In this document: in pieces, positions 11,632-23,384 of the stretch | Layout of the letters: each line of letters starts with the position of its first letter | Numbering within the stretch: position 1 is the stretch's first letter | Source of the DNA: Doris montereyensis | Lineage: Eukaryota; Mollusca; Gastropoda; Nudibranchia; Dorididae | DNA length: 64,000 bases | Assembly: GCA_037039925.1 (NCBI GenBank) | Contig: JAXRKP010000016.1 | Coordinates: 325,001 to 389,000 of the forward strand | Reading direction: 5' to 3' | Position numbers and translations under genes: made by a program | The notes under the pieces: generated by a model | Databases searched by the model: none | What the model was told of the DNA's origin: nothing | Seen by the model: only the letters and a program-made list of their open reading frames with translations

Positions 11632-12755
11632 CTCGCTTGTAACCTCCATGCTGATTGTAGTGTCGCAAAAGCAGAAGATAGACTCAGTGAGAGAGTGTAG
11701 TATAAACTGCTGTCACTGTCACCATGGTAGAAAAAGAAGATGGGGTAGTAGCGGTGTGAAAAGAAGGGGATAGGGGTGCAACAAAGGGTGTAGTGGGAGA
11801 GGGGTGTTACGGCAAGAGAAAGGTGATGATGAAGAGACAAAGGCACCACTTCTGTCAGCCTTACTGCTTCTCACTCTCAGTCTGATCTCGTCAAGGCATA
11901 GTAGTTACAGCCTAGGTTGGTTTCAAAACGGAGTTAGTATTCATCACCTCTGGTCTCGAAGTCGTGGTCGGATTCGGATAAAATGCCTCGAAGCCTTGTA
12001 TTCGTTGGTATCGAATAATGGCTCGAGAAGCGCCCAGGCCTACCTCAGAGCCAATGAAGGGCAGAAAGATCAACAGGAACATGATAAAGAACATTAAAAA
12101 TAAAAAAGAATGAAGGAAATAGGAAAGTCATGGAACGAAATTAAATGAATGACCTAAGATAGAGTTGAATGGAGATGTTATGTTGGCGCCTTATGCTCCT
12201 CTATGGAGCCATGAGAAAGAGAGAGAGAAGGTATTAGATACATCATGTGTGGCGCAAACCCCATTATATCGCCATTCTCGCGATACCAGCAATGTTGGGT
12301 TGGTCCCAAAGTTGGCGGTACAACCGGGTATACTGTATTTCATATAACACAAATGTAGAAATAGCAGTCATAAATGGGAGTCTCCTTCTGAGACGTGTTT
12401 TCAAGATGTCATAGTGGTGAATTATTCTCTTCCTAAAATTGTCTACTGCTTTGGAAAGGGAAAACATAGAAACTCTGTATTGGTCTACTCTCCTCATTGC
12501 TCTGTTGCATTTGACAGAACATTTTCTACAAGTACTAAAACCATAAATACACTCAGACATTTGCATCCATCATTTTAAACAAAAATAATCTTCAACTGTA
12601 TTTTGCAGCTTTGTGCTGAATAAAACACATTCAGTTGTTGTTTGTTTTTTTGTTTTTTACGAACTTGCTACAAATTTACAAAGTATGTATTTCTCAATAA
12701 AAAAAGACAAAGGAAATTATCTATCCGTATCACACTATCACCCCTGTGTGGATAA
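11632..12755. other. Intronic stretch without a supported gene
   Basis: Between the foldback element and the second LINE copy I see no coding signal. The longest frames are short and compositionally ordinary, and none resembles a known family. It lies inside the intron of the CCDC32-like gene. Confidence 0.45.
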
Positions 12756-12759
12756 CGGG

Positions 12760-14545
12760 GTCCCTCAACAGAGAGGGTGCAAGAATATGCCCAACATGAT
12801 GCCAGCATGTCATATGAGGCGACTAAATGGTGAATTAGGTGGTGGCTCCGACACTGAACCAACTGGTCTTCCAGGTTGGGGATGGCGAGGGCTAACAACC
12901 CCACCTGTAAAAAGAAATTTGTTACACAAACATGAACGCAGAGAAACGAAAACACCACCTTGGAAGAAAATGGAGCTCCTGTTACAGAACAGATGAGGTT
13001 CAGTGGCGAAAGCCGAAAAGGAAGCTACTGGACCGAGGCCTTCATCTTCAATCAAGAATTCTCTCTGGATTGCGTCTCCGAATGTGCAAATCTTGTATGA
13101 AGCAGGCAAGTTTAAACAGGCTATCCAAGAGGTGCACCATAACAAGCTGCACATACTGGCAATCGCAGAATCCAACTGGACACAAATTTGGACAGCAACA
13201 CCTCCGAACAGGAGAACAAATTTTGTATTCTGAAAAGACCAAGGATCACACCGAGAAGGAGTTGCTCTCATCTTAAGTAAAACAGCACAGAAAACATTTA
13301 GAGGATGGGAAGCCCATGGCTCGAGGATCATCATGGCATCATTTTCATCAAGAAACAAGAGGATCAGCATCAACATAGTGCAAATCTACACGCCAACAAA
13401 TGATGCAGGTGATGACGAGAAGGATGAATTCTACAACCAGTTACAGGGAATGATAGAAAATCTACCTCTAGAGATGTCAATATCATAATGGGAGATGCTA
13501 ATGCAAAGGTAGGAACAGACAACACCGGATATAAAGAAATAATGGGCAAACATGGAGTGGGAGAGATGAACGACAATGGAGAAAGGTTTGCAAATGTGTG
13601 CTCCTTCAATGGATTGGTTATTGACGTTACCATTTTTCCACACAAGAAGATCCATAAGGCCACATGGGTATCACAGAATCGAAACACAGAAAATCAGATT
13701 GACCATTTCTGTATATCTCATAAATTTAGGTGCTCATTGGAAAATGTTTGAGTTCTCAGAGACGCAGATATAGGATCAGACCACCATCTACTTCTGGCAG
13801 TGTTGAAACTAAGGCTTAGGAAATACAACAACAGAGATAGTTTCAGGCAACCAAAATTCCAATTTAACTTACTACAAAGAGACAAGAAAGAACAATTCTA
13901 AATCTGCCTCAAAAACAAATTTCAGCCTCTAGAACTTATCGAGAAGGATGTAGATACCCATTGGAACCAAGTGAAGGAAGTCATTACAGAGACGTGTGAA
14001 GAAACTTTAGGAAGAAAGGATTACAAACACAAGGAGTGGATTAGCGAAACAAAACTTGACAAAATAGCAGTCAGGAGGAGGAAGAAGGAAACATTGAACA
14101 GCGGCAGGACAAGGACTGAAAAAGAAAAGGCTAGAAAGGAATGTGCTGTGGCAGCCACCCAGGTAAAGAAAAGTATCAAAATGGACATGGACAAGTTTGT
14201 CACAGAACTTGCAGAAAGAGCTGAAAAAGCTGCACAGAGTGGATATACAAGGATATTATACCAAACAGCAAAACTGTTAGCAGGTAATGGCTGGCCAACA
14301 ATCGCACCAGTAAAGGATGTCAATGGCAACCCCATTTTTGACAAGGAAGCACAGAAAAGACGGGTGGAACATTTTGAACATCTACTAAACAGACCACCCC
14401 TGGAAAACCCGCCAGACAACATGCCTGCAAGAAGAGATCTCTCTATCAGTTGTGGACCACCAACACGAGCAGAGATTGCAAAGGCTATAGCTAAATTACA
14501 TTCAAACAAGGCAGCAATGTTAATTGGCTTAGATTGCTCCAGGGT
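12760..14545 (+). mobile_element. RTE-like LINE fragment 2a: endonuclease and linker
   Basis: The leader (GLTTPPVKRNLLHKHERRE at about 12885-12945) is followed by an apurinic-type endonuclease in broken frames: NVQILYEAGKFKQ and LHILAIAESNWT (13078-13185), IVQIYTPTNDA (13375), MGDANAKVG (13488-13515), the NGERFANVCSFNGL stretch and NQIDHFCI (13690). From 13971 one frame stays open for the linker to AEIAKAIAKLHSNKAA at about 14515, where homology stops just before the reverse transcriptase. The remaining part of a similar element resumes at 16312. Confidence 0.88.
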
Positions 14546-14996
14546 GCAGTATTTTCTTGGTCTACAGGCATGTGTTTTCATTCGCCAATTCTTGGTTTTC
14601 ATTTATCAATTTACCGGCCATTGGCGGACATTTATGTTATCTGTAGACTGATTATTGCCTGCACCGACAAAATCGGGAAGTCGATATAAGGGGTTTGAGT
14701 CAAATTTACGTCGAAATATCAGTCATTTTTTTACTAGTTTTATATACGGAAAATAAAGGACTTTGATATGACGTCGATATATGCTGGATGTCAATATATA
14801 CGATGCCGATATATGTGGGTTGGACTGATTATACATAATTTATCTACTTGTACTTGTACATTAAATACATGTATCTATTTGTCTATCTACTTCTCTATCC
14901 ATTCGTCTATTGAATACCTTTTTTTTTTTCTTCATTACAATACATGTACATGTATCTCTAGCTGAATTGGGTTGTTTTGTTTATTGTTTTTTCCAG

Positions 14997-15456
14997 AGAA
15001 AAATTGGAAAAGTTGAAGTTGAAAAAAAGGAACCAACGTCAAAGGATATCATAACTTCCTTAGCTTTATTCCAGGAAGATCAAATGAAACGCTATGTTAA
15101 CAGTGATTCCTCTGTATGGACAGGTGAAGCTACTGGGATTAGTGATGCGCCCGCTTCATCATCGTCTTTCTTAACAAGAAAACTTCATCCTGAACAGCAA
15201 GCCTTGTCAGCAGAAGAGTTGTTCGAGTTGGTCAAATCAGATGTTGTGTCGAACTCCGCACGAAGAAGAAGATAATTTCCAAGAAGATAACACTAACGGG
15301 TCAGCTGTCATTCAAGAATCGAGCGATGTTGTTAATGTTAAAACTCAGAACCAAGGAAATAAAATTTCTGACACTGACAGTGAGAATTGGGCAAATTTTG
15401 ACGAAATGGATCAGGAGACGAAATCGGAGGAATTTTCTGTCGAAAGCAGAAAGTGA
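14997..15456 (+). CDS. CCDC32: CCDC32-like protein, C-terminal exon (frame break)
   Basis: The exon follows a strong acceptor (TATTGTTTTTTCCAG). It reads RKIGKVEVEKKEPTSKDIIT, with TSKD matching the TSKDM segment I recall in human CCDC32, then LTRKLHPEQQALSAEELFEL, which parallels the human LQPDKVAVSTEEVQYL region. Near 15250-15266 the frame shifts by one base; the next frame continues with an acidic tail (HEEEDNFQEDN ... SENWANFDEMDQE) to a stop at 15454-15456. In the original frame a stop follows an ARRRR tail, so the shift is probably an error in the sequence or a recent lesion. A possible poly(A) signal, ATTAAA, is at 15536-15541. The role is inferred from the family: an AP2-binding endocytic factor. 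Confidence 0.55.
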
Positions 15457-15897
15457 GACTTAAAGTAAGCGGAAAGGACACAAACTATCATTATGCATAT
15501 TTAAATGTATTTCATGTAAAATTATGTAAAAAAGAATTAAAAACATTTATATAACTGAGTGCTGTTTACAGTATGAGATTATTGAGATGTCTTTCCGTCT
15601 TCATCTGGTACATAATTCTATTACGATGTACATGTATATATGATATCTTACAAGCATCCCCAGAGACTATAGTGGATTACGATTTATCTTTATAATTAAG
15701 CTTGGTCTCTAAAACTTTCACTGCAGTAAACAGAAACCACTGTACATGTACTGGGTACACATGATATCAAGTACGACTATTATATTGAATCAGTATTAGA
15801 TACATTGTGCTACCAAGCACTGAATTAAAACATTGGTAATTTTGTTTAATATAGATAAGGATGGATTTGTATACCACATCCCCACATGGCGGATGTG

Positions 15898-16292
15898 AGT
15901 GTATGTATGTATGTATGTATGTATGTATGTATGTATGTATGTATGCAAGTACAGGTACATATGTATGTATATAAGTACAAGTAGGTATGTAAGCATGTAT
16001 ATGTATGTATGCATGTAAGTACAGGTACGTAATTATATGTATGTATGTAAGTAAGTACAAATGGGTTTGTATGCATGTATATGTATGTATGTATGTATGT
16101 ACAGGTACATATGTGTGTATGTAGGCCTATGTATGTATGGTATGTGTGTGTGCATGTGTATGTATGCATGTAATTACAAGTATGTATATAAGAATATATG
16201 CATGTGTGTATGTATGAAGACCTATGAATGTATGTAGGCCTATGTATGTAAGTATATATGTATGTGTGTGTATGTATGTTCGACTGTAGGTT
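15898..16292. repeat. (GTAT)n microsatellite
   Basis: Nearly 400 bases of GTAT/ATGT tetranucleotides, pure at first and then interrupted by AAGTACAGGTACAT and similar words. The Thr/Tyr/His/Ile frame on the minus strand is an artefact. It immediately precedes the second half of the split LINE. Confidence 0.95.
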
Positions 16293-16311
16293 CATATGGT
16301 TTAGTAATATT

Positions 16312-17430
16312 AGAACCAAAAACTTAGAAAGCAGCAAGCAGGATTTAGGAAAGGCCATTCTTGCTCAAACCATATACTCACTCTTAGACAAATTTTGAAT
16401 AATGCCAAGAATGGAATGCTCCCCTGTACTCAAATTTTATAGATTTTGAAAAGGCTTTTGATAGTGTACACAGATTTGCATTAAGGAACATCCTACGACA
16501 CTATGGCATTCCCTCCAAGGTAGTTAGCATAACCAAACTTGCTTTACAGGGATTTCCATGCTAAAATAATCTGGGGAAATAAATTGACGGAGAGCGTGAA
16601 CATCAATACAGGTGTGAAACAGGGCTTGCATGCTATCACCTTTTCTATTCTGCCTTGTAAAGAATCTGTTGTAAATAAAAAAACAGGACTAAGGTGGACA
16701 TTCACTGAAATATTAGAGGACCTTGATTTTGCTGATGATGTTGTACTCCTGTCACAATATCACAGATATACAAACCAAAACACAGTGAATTGATAAAAAT
16801 GTACAAAAATTGGAGCAACACATAAATATTGGAAAAACAAAAATGATGAGGATGACCAACAAATAGAAACAACCGGTGAAATTTGGAAACAAGGAGATTG
16901 AGGATATACAAGCTTTCACACATCTCGGAAGTAAAATCATTCAAATGGAAATTCTGAAGATGAGATCAAAGAAAGGTTAACAAAAGCAAGAAAAGTATTT
17001 GGATCACTGAATAATGTTTGGAATTCAAGAAAATCTCAATTAAAACATAACTCAGATTCTACAAATCTAATATTCTAGCTGTCCTTTATGGTGCTGAATC
17101 TTGGAAAACAACAAATAACATTTGCAGAAAGCTAGACACCTTTCAAAACAAATGTCTCAGAAAGATCCTCAAAATATTGTGGCCAAACACGATATCAAAC
17201 AACGACCTTCAAGAAAGAACATCACTGGAGTCAATATCCCTGATTGTGAGGAAGAGAAGATGGAAGTGGACTGGTCACATCCTTAGGATGAATGTTGATG
17301 CCATTCCTAAAATAGCCCTCAGATAGACCCCTCAGGGAACAAGGAAGAGAGGTGCCCGCTAGAAATAGAATCCTGGAGGAGAAGCATCGAAAAAAGAGAT
17401 GAAGACGATGGGGACAGAGGACAAAATTTG
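16312..17430 (+). mobile_element. RTE-like LINE fragment 2b: reverse transcriptase to C-terminus
   Basis: Homology starts abruptly at QQAGFRKGHSCSNHILTLRQ (16317) and continues in broken frames through a DFEKAFDSVHR-like segment (about 16440-16475), ESVNINTGVKQG (16590), the catalytic LDFADDVVLLS box (16722-16755), and a tail with LYGAESWKTT, KCLRKILKILWPN and WKWTGHILRMN. Relative to fragment 2a only a short piece of the element (roughly 80 codons) is missing. Together the two would form one element interrupted by 1.8 kb that contains the CCDC32-like exon. Confidence 0.87.
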
Positions 17431-17499
17431 GCATCTGATCGTGTTCAATGGCAATTCACTGTGTCGGCCTTATACTTATGTGCTGCCCAAACACCACGA

Positions 17500-18200
17500 G
17501 GATAAGAAGAAGTATGTATGTACGTATTTTTGTATGTATGTATTTATGTATGTTTGTATGTGTGTATGTATGAATTTTTGTAAGTCTATGTGTATAAGTA
17601 TGTGTGTATGTATACATGGGTTGCATTCGCAAACAACAGGACTCTTGGGATGCTCTCGGGGTGTGTGTAGTTTATGCCATAAATCCGTCAAGAGGAAAGT
17701 CAAACTGAAATAAAAGCTGAAGATAAAAAATGAGAGAGATAAAGAGAGACACAGAAATACACACACAAACATATATACAGACAGACAGAGACGACAAAGG
17801 CAGATACAGATACAAAGACTGACCGACAGATAGAAAGAAATAACAAAGAAAGAAATAATAATGATAATACTTTAATACCTTAGTCCCTTTCGGGAAATTC
17901 TTTTTACAAAGAGTGCTTAAATTCATTATATATTTTATTTTTTTATAACATATAAAAGATAAAAGTCATGGATCGATGTACACTAACACTAACAGTTAGA
18001 AGTAATTAAACCTTTAAAAGTTGTAAAATTTCCATGTAAATAGACTAGATCGATATCAGGTAAATGTAGCAAGGTATATGGTGTGTAAATTTCAAATTTC
18101 TTTCAAGGTCTATAAAAGGCATGTGCAGACAGATGGACACAAATATCATCACTCAAAGAGGTGAAGAAATAAATCAATAATAGATTTTAATAAAAATGGG
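17500..18200. other. Intergenic stretch: short GTAT repeats, no gene
   Basis: Degenerate GTAT repeats occupy 17515-17615. The rest, up to the LTR element, has AGAGACAGAGA-type low complexity and no coding signal on either strand. Confidence 0.5.
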
Positions 18201-18208
18201 TATAGGAT

Positions 18209-18407
18209 TGTGGTTTGGTGGCGGACAGACGCGGTGACGAGAGCAGGCGAGACCAAGAGACGAGACAGAGACGGAAGGCGAGACCGAGACGAGACAAGAC
18301 GAGAGGAGACGAGACGGGGCAGAGTGACGAAAGTGAAAGCAGAGGAGGAGAAGAAGAAACCACGACGAAGCGAAAGAAGAGGTAAGAAAGTATTACCTTA
18401 AACTACA
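18209..18407 (+). repeat. 5' LTR
   Basis: 199 bases, TG...CA ends, purine-rich with repeated GAGACGAGAC words. Aligns with 22030-22235 with a few substitutions and indels, the largest around the GAGAC repeats. No canonical TGG primer-binding site follows directly. Confidence 0.92.
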
Positions 18408-18429
18408 AGCTATTTCGGCAAGACGAAAC

Positions 18430-19110
18430 ATGGCGGCAGCTAAAATTACCTCGGACATGGTGAAATCTTTCACGGGTCAAGGAGACGTTGTGGCGTGGCT
18501 GCGGGAAAGTGGAATTGGTGGCGAAGCTGCAAAACGTGAAAGACTTAGCAGCGCTCGTGCCATTGTATCTTGAGGCTGACGCTCTGGCGTTATATTTACA
18601 GTTAAGTGAGGAAGAGCAACAAAGCTATGATGCAATTGAAAACGGCTTTTGGAAGCCTTTACGGACAATGCCTTTGTTGCGTTCAGCAAGTTAACGACCA
18701 AACGGTGGGGCGGCGAACAGGTGGATGTGTTTGCAAACGAGTTGAAGCGATTGGGGCGTTGGATGGGATTTGTTGGAGAAAGGTTTGGACAGGATCGTAC
18801 ACTGAGCTTTATCAATGGGTTTACGGGATTTTGTGAGTTACAGCAGACGCCAGGTTTGTCTGGATCTGAACATGAGTTTGACTTACCCGGTCACTTGGAA
18901 ACAGGGGAAGTTTCGGTTGCAGTGGTGGCACCATCATATCCACAACTGAGCGCCGTGATCGCGACGATGGTTATGCTAGAATCGAAAAATCAAGTGCTAT
19001 CGATGTAGGGCCCCATTTGGCAAGGGACTGCAACAGACCGAAAGAGATCGTGTGTTTTCGGTGCAATAAACCTGGTCACATAGCTAGTAGATGTGATCAG
19101 GGCGGCACAA
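18430..19110 (+). CDS. Gag region of the LTR element, zinc knuckle
   Basis: Starts at ATG 18430 (MAAAKITSDMVKSF) and continues after a one-base shift near 18505 as KVELVAKLQNVKDLAALVPL, a helical capsid-like segment. Further shifts follow. At 19053-19094 it ends in CFRCNKPGHIASRC, a C-x2-C-x4-H-x4-C zinc knuckle used for RNA binding in nucleocapsid. Coding is not contiguous as sequenced. Confidence 0.8.
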
Positions 19111-21010
19111 CAACTAACAGTTGGGTGTCTTGCGCCAGCAGCCATCCACGGACAATGGCTTAAGAGTTACCAGTCATAGACATTGGCCTGGAAGACAGCA
19201 TGGTTCGAGCACTGGTGGATACGGGGTGTCTAGTGTCGGTAGTCAGTTCACAACGGTGGAAAATGTGGAGGAGGAGCTACATTGTGGCATTCGATGGGTC
19301 GTGTGTCAAGTGTAGGGGGAGACGACTGTCTCGTTTGTACAAAATATGAGTGTGAAGGTGGATGCTATTGTGGTCAGATGATCTATTGGATGGGGAAATT
19401 ATTCTCGTGGATGCTATTATAAGATGGAGGTGTCTGTAACTGGGAACGGAGTTACATTTGGGGGGAAATGTGTTGGATCCAGAAGAATCACCAGGAGCCA
19501 GAACCATCGCATGGAACGGTGAAGGTAGACCAAGAAGATAGTAACCGAGTTCACGACATGGGGATGCAGTAGAGTATCAACCAACTGACAGCGAGATTCG
19601 CATTGAGGACGTAGACTTCGAGGCAGTGTTCGATCAGAATGAAAATGTGTGGACGGTACAGTGGCGGTGGAAGTCATCTCCTCAGTCTTAACGAACAAAG
19701 TTAGGTTACGACAAATGCATGAAAAGGGATGTAGCGAACGAATTTGAAGCAGAAATTGATCATTGGATTAGTGAGGGGGTCCTTGTACCGTGGAAAGATA
19801 AGGTGACAGAAGGGATCATTCCATTAATGGCTGTAGTTCAACCGTCGAAGAATGGGTCCGGCCGGTGTTGGATTTTCGAGAGCTAAATGAGCATGTCGCG
19901 TGTCACACGGGGATGATTTCGTTGACGTGTGCCAAGAAACTTTGCGTGACGTGGAGGAGGATGTCGGGGCAAGTACAATTGTCGATCTAAAAGCAGCATA
20001 TTTACAGATTCATGTGGCAGAGGACCTGTGGCAATATCAGCTGGTGAACTACAAAGGAAAGACATTTGCATTAACAAGACTAGGTTTCGGATTAAATTCA
20101 GCCCCCGTATCATGACAAGAATTTTGAAAACTGTCCTTGGAAAGGATGAGAGAATGAAAGCTGCAACAAATTCTTACGTTGACGATATCCTGATGGACGA
20201 GAGTCAGATCACTGCACATGAGCTGACTGAACATTTGGCGAGATATGGCCTGGCATCAAGACTACCCGAGGCCTCGGACGGCGGAATGGCATTGGGTCTA
20301 AAACTTACATCTGGGCAGTTTGGCAGTTTGGTGTTCTCTAGGGGCAATGAAATTCCTGCTAGTGTGTCAACCCTCTCAAAGAAAGAACTTTTTTTTCAGT
20401 GTGTAGGAAACTCGTCGGACATTACCCTGTGGCAGGATGGCTACGGGTCGCATGTAGTTATGTGAAAGACTCACGGAAATGATGGCTGGAATGTTCCAAT
20501 TGGGGACAAGGCGTTGAACATTATAAATGACATACTGTGTCGTGTGAATAGTGAAGATCCGGTCACAGGAAAGTGGTATGTGAACGATACGAAGAAGGGT
20601 ACCGTGTGGTGCGATGCCAGTAATATTGCACTCGGCGCACTGCTTGAAATAGATGGAAACGTTGTAGAGGATGCGGCTTGGCTACGGAAATCATCAGATT
20701 TTAACCACATCAATGTGGCAGAACTTGAAGGGTTGATGAAGGGTATAAACATGGCAATAAAGTGGAACTTGACAGAAATTGACATCGTCACGGATTCAGC
20801 AACTGTTCATGGATGGGTGAATACTGTGCTGACAGAAGATAAATGGGTGCGGAGTAAAGGTGCATCAGAGCTACTCGTGAAACGACGTTTGGGTATTCTG
20901 AAAACTTTGATTGCTGACTTTGGGCTGAAAGTGTCAATTGTGTTGGTACCGACGACCAAGAATAAAGCAGACGCACTCACGCGAGTAAAGAAAGAATGGT
21001 TGATTTTCCC
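19111..21010 (+). CDS. Pol region of the LTR element: protease, reverse transcriptase, RNase H
   Basis: The aspartic protease motif LVDTGC is at 19212-19229. The reverse transcriptase shows FRELNEH, then KAAYLQIHVAEDLWQYQLVN (about 19990-20050), LTRLGFGLNSAP and the catalytic YVDD at 20175-20186. RNase H starts around 20600 with VWCDASNIALGALL and continues with INVAELEGL and DIVTDSATVHGW, giving the expected acidic residues. Several frame breaks interrupt the region before 20514; from there to 21416 one frame stays open through RNase H into the integrase. Confidence 0.88.
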
Positions 21011-22012
21011 AAAAGGAAGCCAAGATGTGGAAAAGAGAGGTGTTTGTGCAGTAAACCTGGCTGACTTGAAAGCGTCTCACGACGAACATCATATGGGCGT
21101 TGATGGGACACTGTTCTTAGCAAAGAGGTCATTCCCAGAAACAAGTAGATGTGATGTGAAAAAAGTGGTTCAGTCATGTGGAAGATGCCAATCCATAAAC
21201 CCTGCGCCGTCTAGGCACGAGACAGGCCAATTAAGTGTGTCTGAGAACTGGTCACGGTTGGCACTAGATGTAACACTTTCACCAGGTTCCGTACCTAAGT
21301 ATCATCGACTGCGGTCCAGGACGGTTCGGTATTTGGAAAAGGCTAACGCGCGAAACTGCAGAATTTATCGTCGGCGAGATGGAAGAACTATTCTTGGAGC
21401 GAGGTCCAGTGGATGAAGTGCTGATGGACAATGGCACAGTGTTCCGTTCTAATCAAATGGCGATAATGTTGAGAAAGTGGCAAATCCAGCCCAGATTCAG
21501 AGCCGCATACAAGGCCAGCGGAAATGGAATAGTTGAGAGACATCATCGACGATAAAATCAATCGCAGAGAAGAGTGGAATCTCACCACTCGAAGCAGTGT
21601 ACTGGTACAATTTAACCCCCAGGATTGGCATTGATGCAGAGACAGCACCTCAACGAGCTGTCTACAAGTACACGTGGAAAGTCGAGAGGAAAGGGGGAGG
21701 TGGAATGAGCAGAAGGAGAGTGGATTTGTAGTGGGAGATGAGGTGTGGGTGAAGCCACCGTTAGCACGGTGCACGACGCAGTGGACGAAAGGTCATGTTA
21801 CTGGGTCCAACTCTCAGAACAGCATTGACGTGGACGGAATGCCCCGGCATGTACTTGACATCAGGAGGGTGGTCGAAATGGAGGGAGAGGAGGAAGATAG
21901 TACGGAAGACGAAGAGGAGAACGTCGTGCCTGATGGAGCGATGGGCGGCCTGGAGCGCATTGGGAGAGACAGACGGACACCCGTGTGGATGTCCGACTAT
22001 GTCTCTTATTGA
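21011..22012 (+). CDS. Integrase region of the LTR element
   Basis: A HHCC-type zinc finger (DEHHMGVDGT ... CGRC, 21085-21190) is followed by the catalytic core: LALDVT (first Asp, about 21265), VLMDNGTVFRS (second Asp, about 21428) and ASGNGIVERHHR (Glu, about 21535). One or two frame breaks occur near 21300-21420 and 21550-21670. The last frame gives a chromodomain-free acidic C-terminus (EEDSTEDEEENVV) and stops at 22012, 18 bases before the 3' LTR. Confidence 0.82.
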
Positions 22013-22029
22013 TCTTTAGATCAGGGGCA

Positions 22030-22235
22030 TGTGGTTTGGTGGCGGACAGACGCGGTGACGAGAGCAGGCGAGACCAAGAGACGAGACAGGACGAGAGCAG
22101 GCGAGACCGAGAGACGAAACAAGACGAGAGGAGACGAGACGGCAGAGTGACGAAAAAGTGAAAGCAGAGAGGAGGAGAAGAAGAAACCACGACGAGAAGT
22201 GAAAGAAGAGGTAAGAAAGTATTACCTAAACTACA
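22030..22235 (+). repeat. 3' LTR
   Basis: 206 bases, TG...CA ends, preceded by a short GATCAGGGGCA that may be a weak polypurine tract. Followed directly by the AGGAT target duplicate. Confidence 0.92.
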
Positions 22236-22619
22236 AGGATATAAAAATAAATATCCTTTTAAACCTGAATCTAGACATTATAGAAAATCTTATTTCGACT
22301 TGCTGGCTAGCACTGGCACAACTAGCAGTCAAGTGCATGACTACCCTGGGGCTGTGAAATAATACATGTACAGTATATAATATATACTCTTAATACTCTT
22401 ATTGTAGTTGCCATCACATGTGTTCAGTGCACTGCCGGCAGTTGAACGTCTAACTTTCTACGAGAAGGATGAGAGCTGAACGAGAAATATAGACACAAAA
22501 TCAAAGGTAAAATATAACAATAATAATAATACATGTCGTTTGTAAGTTGAAGGATTTCAATGCATTTAAAAAGTGAAATAAATGTTCCACACTCAGTGAT
22601 GATTTGATTTTGATCAGAT

Positions 22620-22890
22620 TTTATATTTTGCCCTGACTGCCTTGTTAACAGCCAAGGGATCTTTACTAACATGCACATAGTGTTGTGATCAGCACATACA
22701 AAACCTCCTTGTTATCGTCCGTCTCTGGTGGGACTAGGTGTCGATTCAGCTACCTGGACCGGGCTGGGGGGGGGATATTTTACTACCGGTACAACAAAAA
22801 CTTGAGAACATTTATCAAGCATCGGCAGGGCTTGAACCCATGACCTTTGGGTTGAGGGAGAAGCTGACACTTTGCCTTTGAACCGTGGTG
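22620..22890 (-). repeat. tRNA-derived SINE, family D
   Basis: On the plus strand it reads TTTTGCCCTGACTGCC ... AACAGCCAAGGGATCTTTA ... GGTGGGACTAGGTG ... GGGCTTGAACCCATGACCTT, the reverse of the family head with its B box. Contains a G9 run. Matches 3595-3900 and 57295-57520. Confidence 0.8.
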
Positions 22891-23009
22891 AGCGTTGGGT
22901 ATTCAGGAGTATATGTATATAAGTACCCTGATTTGTCTAGGAATATTATGGCATATTGCTATTATTGTTAGTTTGTTATTGCTTTCCTCGTTGACTTTAC
23001 TTTGGTCCG

Positions 23010-23110
23010 GTTTGAATGAAGCACTTGATGGGGGACTCGATAGTGTAGAGGCAATGTATCAGCTTCTCAACCGAATGGTCGTGGGTTCAAGTCCCGGCAG
23101 GTTGAACATT
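23010..23110 (+). repeat. tRNA-like SINE head
   Basis: GGGGGACTCGATAGTGTAGA followed by GGTCGTGGGTTCAAGTCCCG has the spacing of tRNA A and B boxes. The flanks do not form a tRNA acceptor stem, so this is a SINE head, not a tRNA gene. Confidence 0.6.
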
Positions 23111-23384
23111 TTTCTGAAGTTTTTTCCCTGGAACCTCAAAGATAGTTACATTGCGAAATGAGGTCAGGTTTGACTGCTAGTGTTAGCTTTGAGCTTCAAT
23201 AAATATTAAATACCAAAATATTTAGGCTTATCGCAGCTCGAAACAGACTGTGGGTGAGCTGTGGGGCCTTTGGTTTGAACAGTCTATAACAAGAATATAG
23301 AGTAGAGCCAATATTTTGGCGGCTTGGCGACAACATAGCGTTAGCTCAGCTCAAGGCTTTTGGTCTGCACGTCAAGATAAAAGA

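Larger units (their letters stand above)
18204..22240 (+). mobile_element. Ty3/Gypsy-type LTR retrotransposon with target duplication
   Basis: Two LTRs (18209-18407 and 22030-22235) begin TGTGGTTTGG and end AACTACA. The element is flanked by AGGAT at 18204-18208 and 22236-22240, a matching 5-bp target duplication. Inside, in order: gag with a zinc knuckle, a DTG protease, reverse transcriptase with YVDD, RNase H and an integrase. RT before RNase H before integrase is the Gypsy order. At about 4.03 kb the element is compact. Frames shift several times, but host exons in this window also carry one-base shifts, so it cannot be called dead from this alone. LTRs differ at multiple positions, so insertion is not very recent. 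Confidence 0.93.

Noticed and set aside
12613..13376. Overlapping 127-188 residue proteins on both strands
   Set aside because: The plus-strand frames are pieces of the RTE-like LINE leader and endonuclease; the minus-strand ones are their shadows.
15767..16358. 170-residue Thr/Tyr/His-rich protein on the minus strand
   Set aside because: Translation of GTAT tetranucleotide repeats; no start context or conserved residues.
23040..23110. Possible tRNA gene
   Set aside because: A and B boxes are present but no acceptor stem closes around them; it belongs to a SINE head. The same holds for the heads at 34860, 43285 and 49000.
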